DNA of 64,000 nucleotides from Leptolyngbyaceae cyanobacterium C42_A2020_001 (lineage in GTDB: Bacteria > Cyanobacteriota > Cyanobacteriia > Leptolyngbyales > Leptolyngbyaceae). The position numbers and the translations under genes were made by a program. Positions 18,160 to 27,219 of this stretch are shown here, piece by piece (position 1 is the first letter of the stretch; every line of letters starts with the position of its first letter). The DNA lies in the NCBI GenBank assembly GCA_015272515.1, contig JACYLN010000059.1:34840-98839 (forward strand). Direction: 5' to 3'. The notes under the pieces are model-generated. The model was not told where the DNA came from, did no database searches, and worked only from the letters and a program-made list of their open reading frames with translations.

Positions 18160-18654
18160 ATGAGTTCATTGCGACGGTTGACCCGCATGATTCGCGATCG
18201 CTTTCAGGATGACAACTTTTTAGAGACGCTGAGCGGTGTTGAGGTTTTAGTATCCAAAGTGTTGTCGATCGCCATGATTTTGGTGATTTTGGTCGCCGTG
18301 TATAATCTCACCATTTTTCTAGTCAGAGACTTTCTCATTCCTGAAGTCATGTCTCCAGATTTTGGGCGGTTTAGCGTCAGCCTGTTCAAGATCTTTGGGC
18401 TATTTTTGAATGTGCTCATTGCCCTGGAAATTCTGGAAAACATTACAGCCTATTTGAAAAAGCATGTGATTCAGGTTGAGTTAGTCATTGTTACTTCACT
18501 GATTGCGGTTGCGCGAAAAATTATTATTTTAGACTTAGACCAGAAAACCGCATTGGAGCTAATTGGGCTAGCGTTTGCCATTTTTGCCTTAGCTAGCAGT
18601 TATTGGATTGTGCGGCATGTAGCTCGTAAATCTGATGACTCGAATCTTCATTAA
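18160..18654 (+). CDS. PsiE-family membrane protein
   Basis: This is a 164-residue protein resembling the phosphate-starvation-inducible PsiE family. Four membrane spans are visible: VLSIAMILVILVAVYNLTIF, LFKIFGLFLNVLIALEIL, VELVIVTSLIAVARKIIIL and LELIGLAFAIFALASSYWI. The family's molecular function is unknown. The ATG at 18160 follows GAGAGG. The next gene starts 16 bases after its stop, so the two are probably one transcript. No Pho box is evident in the 189-base upstream region, though I could not scan it with a matrix. Confidence 0.82.
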   Translation: MSSLRRLTRMIRDRFQDDNFLETLSGVEVLVSKVLSIAMILVILVAVYNLTIFLVRDFLIPEVMSPDFGRFSVSLFKIFGLFLNVLIALEILENITAYLKKHVIQVELVIVTSLIAVARKIIILDLDQKTALELIGLAFAIFALASSYWIVRHVARKSDDSNLH

Positions 18655-18670
18655 ATTAAAAAGTTGTTTT

Positions 18671-19123
18671 ATGGCTCAGTTTTTCGAGTTTGAATCAGAC
18701 TTTGTTGAGTCTCTACGCTGCATTCCCATGCAAATTCGGATGAAGTTAGATACGTGTGGTATCAAGCTGAAGCTACCCCAGTGGAATCAATTCAGCCAGA
18801 GCGATCGCCAGCTTCTAGTTGATCTCCCCTGTGAGACAGAATCTGACGTAGAAATCTATCGCACCACCCTGCAAGGATTGGTGCGAGAACGGACGGGAGT
18901 GGAAGCCTCAACCCTTGAGATTGACTCATCACCCGCCTGGATAGATGCCACAACTATTCCAACAAGTGTGCAAGAAAAAGCGACAGAGCTTGGAGCTGCG
19001 ATCTCGCCTGAACAGTGGGCATCGCTAACCCCGTTGCAACGGTTTGCTCTGATCAAGCTCAGTCGCTCTAGTCATGAAAATCGCAACTTTCTACCCGCCT
19101 TGCAGGAATTCAAACTGGTTTAG
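18671..19123 (+). CDS. Nitrate reductase associated protein
   Basis: This is a 150-residue protein resembling the conserved cyanobacterial 'nitrate reductase associated protein' family, which is often found near nitrate-assimilation genes. Landmarks are FFEFESDFVESLRCIPMQIR, RMKLDTCGIKLKLPQWNQF and the C-terminal WASLTPLQRFALIKLSRSSH. The molecular role is unclear. I take ATG 18671 as the start; a TTG-type upstream extension to 18635 would overlap the psiE-like gene. No narB or nitrate transporter gene is in the window, so the usual context is missing here. Confidence 0.82.
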   Translation: MAQFFEFESDFVESLRCIPMQIRMKLDTCGIKLKLPQWNQFSQSDRQLLVDLPCETESDVEIYRTTLQGLVRERTGVEASTLEIDSSPAWIDATTIPTSVQEKATELGAAISPEQWASLTPLQRFALIKLSRSSHENRNFLPALQEFKLV

Positions 19124-19448
19124 TCGTAAATTTTTTGGGTTTGCTCTACTTCATCATCATTTTATAAAGTAGACTGGGCAGAAAAGGGTTCATTGATGCA
19201 GTGGAGACATCAGTGAAGGAAGATTCAAGAGGCTGTCTTCCTTTGCCTGAGCTGATTTTGCTGCCCGTTGGTAGTTCAACCGTCCAAACGATCTGCCAAG
19301 TGAACTGCCAACTTAAGATTTCAAATAAACAAGCCTTGACAATTGACTGATTGAAAAAAATCAGGGTTGAATCCTGTTCATAGGATGCCGTGTTTCCCCG
19401 CCAAGAGACGCACGACACCCTAATTATTCTTTTGGGAATCATCATTAT
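19124..19448. other. Gene-free spacer of 325 bases
   Basis: I see no convincing gene here. A minus-strand open frame spans most of the spacer, but it has no family resemblance. A small hairpin (GGAAGA...TCTTCC, near 19216-19239) and a TTGACA hexamer near 19334 are present. The hexamer could be a -35 box for the gene at 19449, but no good -10 follows. Confidence 0.5.
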
Positions 19449-19727
19449 ATGCTAACTAACGCCGAGATCAATCCCCCCAAATCGGGTGAGATGGAGTCAG
19501 CGCCCTTCATTGAGCCTGAGGCAACCCTCCCTAATCCATCCACGTCCTCCTATAAGGACCGCTTGAATCGTTGGGCGATCGCCCGGATTAAAACCGACAA
19601 AACGCTTGAGGTGGTTGCTCGTTTTCGTAGGCGCTCGGATGCGGATGGACACTTGAGGTTTTTTCAGCAGCAATCCTTAAACGATCAATTCATCGTCATT
19701 TTTGAAAAGCAAGAGCATGAGAAATGA
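19449..19727 (+). CDS. Small conserved cyanobacterial protein, unknown function
   Basis: This encodes a 92-residue soluble protein. The N-terminal third is Pro/Glu-rich and probably disordered. The C-terminal part (YKDRLNRWAIARIKTDKTLE, then VVARFRRRSDADGHLRFFQQ) is a compact conserved unit that I have seen in unnamed cyanobacterial proteins. Its form, ending in a segment like FIVIFEKQ, suggests a small alpha/beta fold. The start is ATG 19449. No function can be given. The next gene on the same strand begins 106 bases later. Confidence 0.7.
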   Translation: MLTNAEINPPKSGEMESAPFIEPEATLPNPSTSSYKDRLNRWAIARIKTDKTLEVVARFRRRSDADGHLRFFQQQSLNDQFIVIFEKQEHEK

Positions 19728-19833
19728 ATCAGGGGGCGTTATACAAAGGCAATGCCCTGATGAAATGTAACCTTACTTTGTTGTAATAAGTTGACGATCA
19801 AACAGCTACCCCTCTGTGCTGTAAAGTTGACTT

Positions 19834-20589
19834 ATGTACGATGAAGATGATGAGCTAACACTTCTCAGCGCTGACGAGCTGGAAAGCCCTCTGGATAAAC
19901 TCAAGCCTGTCGATGCAGAACCAGCAGACAAGCCTGATCCAGAGGTCATGTTGGCGTTGCTAGAAGCCGCCGACACCAACCAGCGCATGTTGGCTGCCAG
20001 GGCTTTTTGCGAAATTCAGGATGAACGGGCAATTCCCCACTTGATTCGCTTGCTGCAAGATGGGTGTCCGCTGGTGCGGGTGAGTGCTGCCTATGGGTTG
20101 GGGCGTAATCCTAGTCAGGAAGCAGTAGAGTCGCTGATCCAGCAATACAACACTGATTGGAACGGGTATGTGCGGAAAGGGGTCGTTTGGGCGCTGGGTA
20201 ATTGCCGCGATCGCCGCACGCTGGTAACCCTGATCGACGCGCTGAAAACCGATATTCCCGCTGTACGGCTTTGGGCAGCCAGTTCGCTGGCGCAAATGGC
20301 ATCCGTTGGGTATGAGTCAGTGGTTGCCGCGATCCCACCTCTGATTGAAGCCATGCGAAACGACCCTATCTCAGCCGTGCGGAGTAATTGCGCCTGGTCA
20401 GTTGGGTTGCTGTGCCGTGAATTACCTTCCAATGTAGTATATGCAACTGCGATCGATGCACTGTTAGAAACCATCGTCGAAGATGAAGATTTGGGTGTGC
20501 GCGAAGATGCCCGAACAGCGCTGTTGCGGGTGGGCGATCCACGGGGGTTGCAGTTGATTGAGGATCTGGAACAGGAAGGATTTTTGTAA
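19834..20589 (+). CDS. HEAT-repeat protein
   Basis: This is a 251-residue protein with an acidic N-terminus (DEDDELTLLSADELESP) and then about five HEAT-like helical repeats (AIPHLIRLLQDGCPLVRVSA, YVRKGVVWALGNCRDRRTLV, AVRLWAASSLAQMAS, AVRSNCAWSVGLLCR, GVREDARTALLRVGD). These form a protein-protein interaction solenoid. Phycobilin lyases of the CpcE type have the same repeats, but this copy is not next to phycobiliprotein genes, and chromophore attachment cannot be claimed. The start is ATG 19834. It is convergent with topA. Confidence 0.85.
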   Translation: MYDEDDELTLLSADELESPLDKLKPVDAEPADKPDPEVMLALLEAADTNQRMLAARAFCEIQDERAIPHLIRLLQDGCPLVRVSAAYGLGRNPSQEAVESLIQQYNTDWNGYVRKGVVWALGNCRDRRTLVTLIDALKTDIPAVRLWAASSLAQMASVGYESVVAAIPPLIEAMRNDPISAVRSNCAWSVGLLCRELPSNVVYATAIDALLETIVEDEDLGVREDARTALLRVGDPRGLQLIEDLEQEGFL

Positions 20590-20697
20590 ATCCGCTGCTT
20601 TTGAGGACGATGAAGCACTCAAAACGTAAACTTCAAAGTGGGAAAGCCTTACTGGAAGCCATTTTAAGGTTTTAATTTTTCATTAACTCTCATTCTT

Positions 20698-20800
20698 TAT
20701 AGCCGTAGCCATCTGTAACGTGGCTATGGCGAGTCAGAACGCCTACCCAGCATTGGCTTTGCCACTTTTTCCTGTCCTAAGCGTTCCGACCAAAGCTATA
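20698..20800. mobile_element. MITE-like palindromic element, copy 1
   Basis: This 103-bp element has TATAGC at the left end and GCTATA at the right. Its left 17 bases match copy 2 (36452-36555) at 16 of 17 positions. Its right end shares TGTCCTAAG, GACCA and GCTATA with copy 2 in the same order and spacing. It has no coding capacity. The TA at each outer end would fit a transposase that duplicates TA, such as the IS630/mariner group. It lies in the spacer between the convergent HEAT-repeat and topA genes. Confidence 0.65.
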
Positions 20801-20841
20801 AGATTGTTCTTAAGATTGTGAATTCATTCAATTGGTAAACC

Positions 20842-23604
20842 TTAGGAAGCGGCTTTGGTGGTTGTGGTTCGTTTGCTAGTAGTTTTCTTGGCTGCGGTTT
20901 TGCTGGTGGCACTCCGTTTTGTTGTGGTTTTCTTGGCTGCTTTCTTCTCTTTGGTAGTAGATTCGTCAGCCTCGCCAGGCTCCGCCGCTTTCTTGCTAGA
21001 TTTGGTGGATTTGGTCGATTTCGTGGATTTACCGGACTTTTTGGAGCCTGCTTTCGCCGCGATCGCCTCAACCGCTGTCTCCAGAGTAATACCTTCCACC
21101 GTTTGCCCTTCCGGCAAGGATGCGTTCACCTTACCATGCTTGATGTAAGGACCGTAGGGACCGTCGTAGATGTTGACGGGTTCCTTATCCCCAGGATGGG
21201 CACCCAGTTCACGTAACGGCTTGGCGGCAGCGCGACGACCACGCCCCGTCTTCGGCTCAGCTAAAATTGCCAGCGCCCGCTCCAAATCTACTGTTAAAAC
21301 ATCATCCCCGGCTTTAAGGGAGCGATATTCCTTCCCATCCTTGCCCTGGTCATGCACGATGTAAGGACCAAACCTTCCCAGTCCTGCCTGAATCTTTGCG
21401 CCAGTTTCGGGATGCATTCCTAAAAGTCGCGGCAACGATAGCAAACCGACTGCCTGTTCTAGGGTCACATTGTCAGGAGTAACCCCCTTTGGCAGCGATG
21501 CTCGCTTGGGTTTGGGATTATCGTCTGTAACATCGCCCAATTGCACATACGGACCGTAGGCACCAATCAGGACATAGATCGGTTCGCCCGTTTCGGGATG
21601 GAAACCAACCTTATCAGGACCTTCTGTTTTTTGCCGTAGAAGAGTTTCTACCTGATCGGGATCTAAATCAGAGGGAGTAAGGTCTTTGGGAATCGAAGCC
21701 TTCACCGGCCCCTCATCTCCCTCTACTTCCAGAAATGCTCCATAGCGACCGATGCGAATCTTGGCATCCAGATTCTCCAGCTCAATGGTTCGAGCTTCAT
21801 TGGGATCAATCTGGCTTTCCCGATCTTTGACCTGAGTTTCCAGCCCACTATCTCCCAGGTAAAACTGCTTTAAGTAGGGGAGGTAATCAACTTCGCCCGT
21901 AGAAATATCATCGAGGGTTTCCTCCATGCGGGCAGTGAAACTGGTATCAACCAGGTCGGGAAAATGCTGCTCTAAAAGGGAGGTGACTGCAAAAGCTGTG
22001 AAAGTAGGAACTAGAGCATTGCCAACCATTTGAGCGTAGCCGCGATCGATGATGGTACCGATAATGCTGGCGTAAGTACTGGGACGACCAATGCCTTCAC
22101 TTTCTAACATTTTTACAAGAGAGGCTTCGGTATAGCGGGCGGGGGGTTGGGTTTCGTGCCCGATCGCTTCCAGGTCGGTACAGGCTGGCGTGTCTCCAAC
22201 TCGCAAGGTTGGCAATATGACTTCTTGATCTTCGATCGCCGCATCGGGATCATCCGATCCTTCTACGTAAGCCCGGAAGAAACCAGGAAAGTCAATGCGT
22301 TTGCCGCTGGCACGGAACCCGGCATCTTCCACCTGGATCTGCACCGTGATATTGGTTTGGCGGGCTTCTGCCATCTGGGTCGCAACGGTTCGCTTCCAGA
22401 TCAAGTCATACAAGCGAAATTCCCGGTCTTTGAGTCCAGTTTGTTGCGGGGTGCGGAAGGTGTTGCCAGCAGGACGAATGGCTTCGTGAGCCTCCTGCGC
22501 GCCTTTGGATTTGGTGGAGTATTGGCGTGGCTGAGGACTGAGGTATTCCGTACCGTATTTTTCTTCCACGCAGGCGCGGGCAGCGGCGATCGCCTGTTTT
22601 GACAGGTTTACCGAGTCAGTCCGCATATAAGTGATATAGCCTTGTTCATACAAACTTTGGGCAACCCGCATCGTGTCTCGCGCAGAAAGTCCCAGTTTGC
22701 GGTTTGCCTCTTGCTGCAAGGTGGAGGTGGTAAATGGCGGCGAAGGCTTGCGAACAACCGGACGTTCTTCCAGATTGGTGACTGTCCAGGGGCGATCGCG
22801 AATCCGGTCTTGCAGTGCTCTGGCATCCGCCTCACTCAGCAGTACCACATTGCGTCCAGCCGTCACCTGCCCCGTGGCTTCGTCAAAATCACTACCGGAG
22901 GCAACCTTTACGCCGTTTAGGCTAATCAGTCTTGCCTCAAATGATCCTCGTGCTTCAGTAGTGATTCCCCGCGCTTCCAGGGTTGCCTTCAGGTCCCAGT
23001 AGGTGCCTTTGCGGAAGGCACGCCGTTGCCGTTCTCGTGCCACTAGTAGACGCACTGCTACCGATTGCACCCGTCCAGCAGACAGACCAAAAGCAATTTT
23101 TTTCCACAGCAGCGGCGAGAGCGTATATCCTACCAGGCGATCTAAGATACGACGGGTTTCTTGAGCACGAACCAGGCGTTCATCCACCTCTCGGCAATTT
23201 TGAATTGCTTCCTGAATCGCCTCCTGGGTAATCTCGTGGAACACCATGCGCTTGATTGGCACTTTAGGCTGAAGCAACTGCAATAGATGCCAGCTAATAC
23301 TTTCTCCCTCGCGGTCTTCGTCAGTTGCCAGAACGAGTTCATCTGCCTGCTTTAGAGCATCTTTTAGCTCTTTGACAATTTTTTTCTTGTCCTGCGGAAC
23401 CACGTATAGCGGTTCAAAATTTTCATCAACGTTTACGCCCAGTTGCGCCCATTTCTCACCTTTTACGCTCGCTGGAATCTCGCTTGCCGATTGGGGCAAG
23501 TCTCGTACATGCCCCATGGATGCCTCGACTCGGTAGCCCGCAGGGAGGTAGTTCCGAATAGTTCGAGCTTTGGTTGGAGATTCAACAATGACAAGGGTTG
23601 ACAT
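20842..23604 (-). CDS. topA: DNA topoisomerase I with basic C-terminal tail
   Basis: This is type IA topoisomerase, which relaxes negative supercoils. The 920-residue product starts with the Toprim domain ([27 protein letters not shown] near 95-101) and has the active-site tyrosine Tyr326 in YITYMRTDS. The C-terminal part contains four glycine-tyrosine repeats of the topoisomerase C-terminal type ([44 protein letters not shown]) instead of Cys4 zinc ribbons. The last 75 or so residues are Lys/Thr/Ser/Ala-rich, resembling a histone H1 tail and probably binding DNA without sequence preference. The start is ATG 23604. Confidence 0.96.
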   Translation of the reverse strand: MSTLVIVESPTKARTIRNYLPAGYRVEASMGHVRDLPQSASEIPASVKGEKWAQLGVNVDENFEPLYVVPQDKKKIVKELKDALKQADELVLATDEDREGESISWHLLQLLQPKVPIKRMVFHEITQEAIQEAIQNCREVDERLVRAQETRRILDRLVGYTLSPLLWKKIAFGLSAGRVQSVAVRLLVARERQRRAFRKGTYWDLKATLEARGITTEARGSFEARLISLNGVKVASGSDFDEATGQVTAGRNVVLLSEADARALQDRIRDRPWTVTNLEERPVVRKPSPPFTTSTLQQEANRKLGLSARDTMRVAQSLYEQGYITYMRTDSVNLSKQAIAAARACVEEKYGTEYLSPQPRQYSTKSKGAQEAHEAIRPAGNTFRTPQQTGLKDREFRLYDLIWKRTVATQMAEARQTNITVQIQVEDAGFRASGKRIDFPGFFRAYVEGSDDPDAAIEDQEVILPTLRVGDTPACTDLEAIGHETQPPARYTEASLVKMLESEGIGRPSTYASIIGTIIDRGYAQMVGNALVPTFTAFAVTSLLEQHFPDLVDTSFTARMEETLDDISTGEVDYLPYLKQFYLGDSGLETQVKDRESQIDPNEARTIELENLDAKIRIGRYGAFLEVEGDEGPVKASIPKDLTPSDLDPDQVETLLRQKTEGPDKVGFHPETGEPIYVLIGAYGPYVQLGDVTDDNPKPKRASLPKGVTPDNVTLEQAVGLLSLPRLLGMHPETGAKIQAGLGRFGPYIVHDQGKDGKEYRSLKAGDDVLTVDLERALAILAEPKTGRGRRAAAKPLRELGAHPGDKEPVNIYDGPYGPYIKHGKVNASLPEGQTVEGITLETAVEAIAAKAGSKKSGKSTKSTKSTKSSKKAAEPGEADESTTKEKKAAKKTTTKRSATSKTAAKKTTSKRTTTTKAAS

Positions 23605-24270
23605 GGAATCGTTAATCGTAGAAAGCGGAAGGCAGTGAAATCAAGATGTTTTCAGGGTAGCGCTTGACTGGAACGGGCGATCGCAAGATTTCATGAATAC
23701 CTGACTCAGATGTCTAGCGATCAAAACCATTTCAACGGTCATCCCATTTCAACAGTATGCATCAATCGTTGAGTTGTCAGTAGACGCTTCCTCATCTTGA
23801 AGCTTACCTTATGTCTCTTATAGCCAAATGTCTCTTATAGCCAATATTCACTAACTACCCAACAATGCTGCGTTATTTCAATGCGGATCATCCTTCTTAA
23901 TACAACGGGCAAGTGGGAAATTTCTCGACGTGAAATGCTCTGACAGAGTTTAGAACATCGGCTGATGTTAACTTTCAGGCTTCCGAGCGTAGCGATCGCC
24001 GCTGGCGCTGAAGTCTCGATTACCATTTACATCCCTTAATAGAAGCCATCGAAATTCAAAAATTAAGGAATGTCCATAGGATGAGAAGATTGCAAGGTAG
24101 AATCCCTGTAGAACTCTTTCTCAACTCCCCTGGTGGAATAGAGTCTGTTAGGGACGGTTAAACCACGTTCAACTCAAAAACGAGAGGCTCCGCTCAGGAA
24201 AAACTACGAATTTGGATGTGAACAAGGTTTAATTAAGATTTCGTAAATTGCTACCTCTGGAAAAAGGCTC
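23605..24270. other. Long divergent spacer between topA and ndhB
   Basis: This 666-base region holds no recognisable gene. It contains the 17-bp tandem repeat at 23811-23844 and two HIP1 sites. A short open stretch around 23950-24040 on the plus strand reads LEHRLMLTFRLPSVAIAAG but has no good start. The promoters of topA and ndhB should lie here. An A/T-rich leader precedes ndhB. A small RNA could also be hidden here, but nothing in the sequence proves it. Confidence 0.5.
23811..23844. repeat. Perfect 17-bp tandem duplication
   Basis: ATGTCTCTTATAGCCAA occurs at 23811-23827 and again directly at 23828-23844 with no mismatch. It includes TTATAGCC, which resembles the left end of the MITE-like element found elsewhere in the window. 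It is about 200 bases upstream of topA on the far side from its start. Confidence 0.75.
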
Positions 24271-25854
24271 ATGGATTTCGCCAGTCTTGTTGCCCAGTTA
24301 AACACCGGAACCATCCTGCCCGAACTAATTGTGACTGCCACCCTGATGGTAGTAGTAGTGGGCGATTTAATCGTAGGACGAACTGCATCCTCCCGGTGGA
24401 CTCCCTATCTCTCCATCATTGGGCTGTTAGCCGCTGTTGCAGCTCTTTACCTGCAATGGGATAGTTCAAATCCAATTTCTTTTCTGGGGAGCTTCAACAG
24501 TGATGCCCTTAGCATCGTTTTTCGGGGAATTATTGCGCTTTCTGCGGCTGTGACAGTTTTGATGTCCGTTCGGTACGTAGAGCAATCTGGTACCGCTCTG
24601 GCAGAATTTCTTACCATTCTGCTCACAGCCACACTCGGTGGGATGTTCCTCTCTGGGTCAAACGAGCTGGTCATGATCTTTGTATCCCTGGAAACGTTGA
24701 GTATCTCCTCTTATTTATTGACGGGCTACACGAAGCGCGATCCTCGCTCTAACGAAGCAGCGTTGAAGTATTTACTAATTGGGGCTTCCAGCTCTGCTAT
24801 CTTCCTCTATGGCAGTTCGTTGTTGTATGGCTTGTCGGGGGGAGAAACCAATTTGGGCGCGATCGCCGCAAGTGTGGCTCAAGCCAGGTTGGGTGAATCG
24901 ATCGGGATGGTCATTGCTCTGGTATTTGTGATTGCCGGGATTGCCTTCAAAATTGCCGCTGTTCCATTCCATCAATGGACTCCAGACGTTTACGAAGGTT
25001 CACCGACTCCCGTTGTGGCATTTTTATCCGTCGGGTCTAAAGCCGCTGGTTTTGCGCTTGCCATTCGTCTGCTGGTTACTGCCTTCCCGTTGCTAACTGA
25101 CCAGTGGCAATTTGTCTTAACCGCCCTGGCAATTCTCAGCATGATTTTGGGGAACGTAGTTGCTCTGGCGCAGACCAGCATGAAGCGACTGCTGGCATAC
25201 TCCTCCATTGGTCAGGCAGGCTTTGTGATGATTGGTCTGGTGGTTGGTTCGCAAGATGGCTACGCCAGCATGATCTTCTACCTGATCGCGTATCTATTCA
25301 TGAACCTGGGTGCCTTCACTTGTGTAATTTTGTTTTCTCTCCGTACCGGCACTGATCAAATCAGCGAGTATTCGGGACTTTATCAAAAAGATCCCTTGCT
25401 GACGTTAGGCTTGAGCATTTGCCTGCTGTCTTTAGGTGGCATTCCGCCGCTAGTGGGCTTCTTCGGAAAAATCTACCTGTTCTGGGCAGGCTGGCAAGCT
25501 GGGGCTTACGGGTTGGTGATTTTGGGACTGATCACCAGTGTTATCTCCATCTATTACTACATTCGAGTGGTAAAAGCGATGGTGGTGAAGGAGCCGCAGG
25601 AAATGTCTGAAGCGGTGAAGAACTATCCCGAAGTACGCTGGGATTTGCCAGGAATGCGTCCCTTGCAAGTTGGAATTGTGTTGAGCCTGGTAGCAACCTC
25701 GATCGCGGGCATTCTCTCTAACCCACTGTTTACACTGGCAAACAACGCGGTTGCACAAACCCCCATTCTCCAATCTGCTGTAGTTAGCCGTCAGCCAGTT
25801 GTAACTCAGCAGCAAGCCACGGTGAAGTTGGTAGCACCAGAACTGAAGTTGTAA
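24271..25854 (+). CDS. ndhB: NAD(P)H-quinone oxidoreductase subunit 2 (NdhB)
   Basis: NdhB is a proton-pumping membrane subunit of the thylakoid NDH-1 complex, which serves respiration, cyclic electron flow and CO2 uptake. The 527-residue product has about 14 spans. Diagnostic blocks are [58 protein letters not shown] and [18 protein letters not shown]. The start at 24271 ([20 protein letters not shown]) is a usual N-terminus, with GAAAAAGG upstream. The gene stands alone behind a long leader, as is common because ndhB is not part of the ndhAIGE cluster. Confidence 0.97.
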   Translation: MDFASLVAQLNTGTILPELIVTATLMVVVVGDLIVGRTASSRWTPYLSIIGLLAAVAALYLQWDSSNPISFLGSFNSDALSIVFRGIIALSAAVTVLMSVRYVEQSGTALAEFLTILLTATLGGMFLSGSNELVMIFVSLETLSISSYLLTGYTKRDPRSNEAALKYLLIGASSSAIFLYGSSLLYGLSGGETNLGAIAASVAQARLGESIGMVIALVFVIAGIAFKIAAVPFHQWTPDVYEGSPTPVVAFLSVGSKAAGFALAIRLLVTAFPLLTDQWQFVLTALAILSMILGNVVALAQTSMKRLLAYSSIGQAGFVMIGLVVGSQDGYASMIFYLIAYLFMNLGAFTCVILFSLRTGTDQISEYSGLYQKDPLLTLGLSICLLSLGGIPPLVGFFGKIYLFWAGWQAGAYGLVILGLITSVISIYYYIRVVKAMVVKEPQEMSEAVKNYPEVRWDLPGMRPLQVGIVLSLVATSIAGILSNPLFTLANNAVAQTPILQSAVVSRQPVVTQQQATVKLVAPELKL

Positions 25855-26003
25855 GCATCTGGTTGCAGTTCAGTTTGAAATTCAATCATGTCAGCGATCG
25901 CTCCTTCCAGATGCGATCGCTTGGCGTTTGTGAGGGATAAATGATAGTTCAACCAGAATCGCCGCAGCCCAATTATGATTAACGGGGGATTTTGCAGAAA
26001 CCT

Positions 26004-27101
26004 ATGCCAACCAAAAACCTGATTTCTATTGGATTGTTGATTTTTGTCCCAATCGCGATCGCGGCTGACAAGCTAGAGTGGGGCGCGTTAACCGTGTTTG
26101 GACTCTCGGCGATCGCGATCGTGCCGCTGGCAATTTGGCTCAGTACAGCAACCGAAGAAATTGCGGTGAGTTTAGGACCCGCGATTGGTGGGCTATTGAA
26201 TGCAGTATTTGGCAACGCAACCGAGTTAATTATTGCGATCGTCGCCCTGAAAGAAGGGTTGGTAGACATCGTTAAGGCAAGCATCACTGGCACCATCATC
26301 AGCAACCTGCTGCTTGTGATGGGACTGTCCATGTTTTTGGGTGGGCTGCGCTACAAAGAACAGGAATTCAAACCAGTCGTTGCTCGGGTAAACGGTTCCA
26401 CCATGACACTTGCCGTGATTGCGATCGTCCTACCTGCCACCGTGATTACAACCTCCAACGTGGTAGAACCAAGCGCGATTGAAAACCTATCCCTGTTTGT
26501 AGCAGCAGTTCTGATCATCGTTTACGCCTTTACCTTGCTGTTCTCCCTTAAAACTCACAGTTACCTCTATGACGTGAGCGTCGTGGAACTGGAAGGCGAG
26601 GTAGCCCAAGCGGGCGAAGAACACGGTGAACACAGCAAACCTAATCTTTGGTTCTGGGTGGGCATTTTAGTGGCAGCAACGGTAGGTGTGGCGATCGTTT
26701 CAGAGATTTTTGTGGGCGCTGTAGAAGAAGCTACTGCCGGATTAGGCTTGACTCCCCTCTTTACAGGCGTAATTTTGCTGCCGCTGGTAGGTGGCGCAGC
26801 GGAATATGTCACTGCTGTCCGAGTGGCGCTGAAGAACAACATGGATCTGTCGGTTTCTGTAGCAATGGGATCGAGCCTGCTGGTGGCGTTGCTGGTTGCG
26901 CCCATTTTGGTGATCATTGGTTTGCTCATCGGTCAACCAATGGACTTGAATTTCAACCTGTTTGAAGTGGTTGCTGTGGCGATCGCGGTCATCACCGCTA
27001 ATTTAATTAGCCTGGATGGGCGATCGAACTGGCTGGAAGGAATGCTGCTGCTAGCAACCTACGCCATTTTGGGAGCTGCCTTCTACTTTCATCCCGTGTA
27101 A
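26004..27101 (+). CDS. Calcium/proton exchanger (CAX family)
   Basis: This is a cation/H+ antiporter of the CaCA superfamily that exports Ca2+ from the cytosol. About 365 residues from ATG 26004; a TTG at 25992 is a poorer start. About 11 spans are separated by a central acidic loop (ELEGEVAQAGEEHGEH). The first ion-binding motif GNATEL is canonical. The second, usually GNAAEH, reads GGAAEY here (in PLVGGAAEYVTAV), so an Asn and a His differ. This may be a cyanobacterial subgroup trait. It is transcribed alone. Confidence 0.9.
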   Translation: MPTKNLISIGLLIFVPIAIAADKLEWGALTVFGLSAIAIVPLAIWLSTATEEIAVSLGPAIGGLLNAVFGNATELIIAIVALKEGLVDIVKASITGTIISNLLLVMGLSMFLGGLRYKEQEFKPVVARVNGSTMTLAVIAIVLPATVITTSNVVEPSAIENLSLFVAAVLIIVYAFTLLFSLKTHSYLYDVSVVELEGEVAQAGEEHGEHSKPNLWFWVGILVAATVGVAIVSEIFVGAVEEATAGLGLTPLFTGVILLPLVGGAAEYVTAVRVALKNNMDLSVSVAMGSSLLVALLVAPILVIIGLLIGQPMDLNFNLFEVVAVAIAVITANLISLDGRSNWLEGMLLLATYAILGAAFYFHPV

Positions 27102-27219
27102 CGCGATCGCTGAAGTAAAGAATTATTGAAGTTCCCAGAAATGCCCCCACGACAAAGGGTAGGAATGGTGTAACCGCGAGGGTTGTCACTGTTCGTCTGC
27201 TTACTGTGGGGAGAGAATT

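Noticed and set aside
19146..19445. 99-codon minus-strand frame in the 325-base spacer
   Set aside because: It has no recognisable domain and ends at the start of the plus-strand gene at 19449. I kept the spacer as gene-free, though a real gene is not excluded.
23835..24026. 63-codon minus-strand frame in the topA/ndhB spacer
   Set aside because: It starts and ends in repeat-like and low-conservation sequence; no family resemblance.
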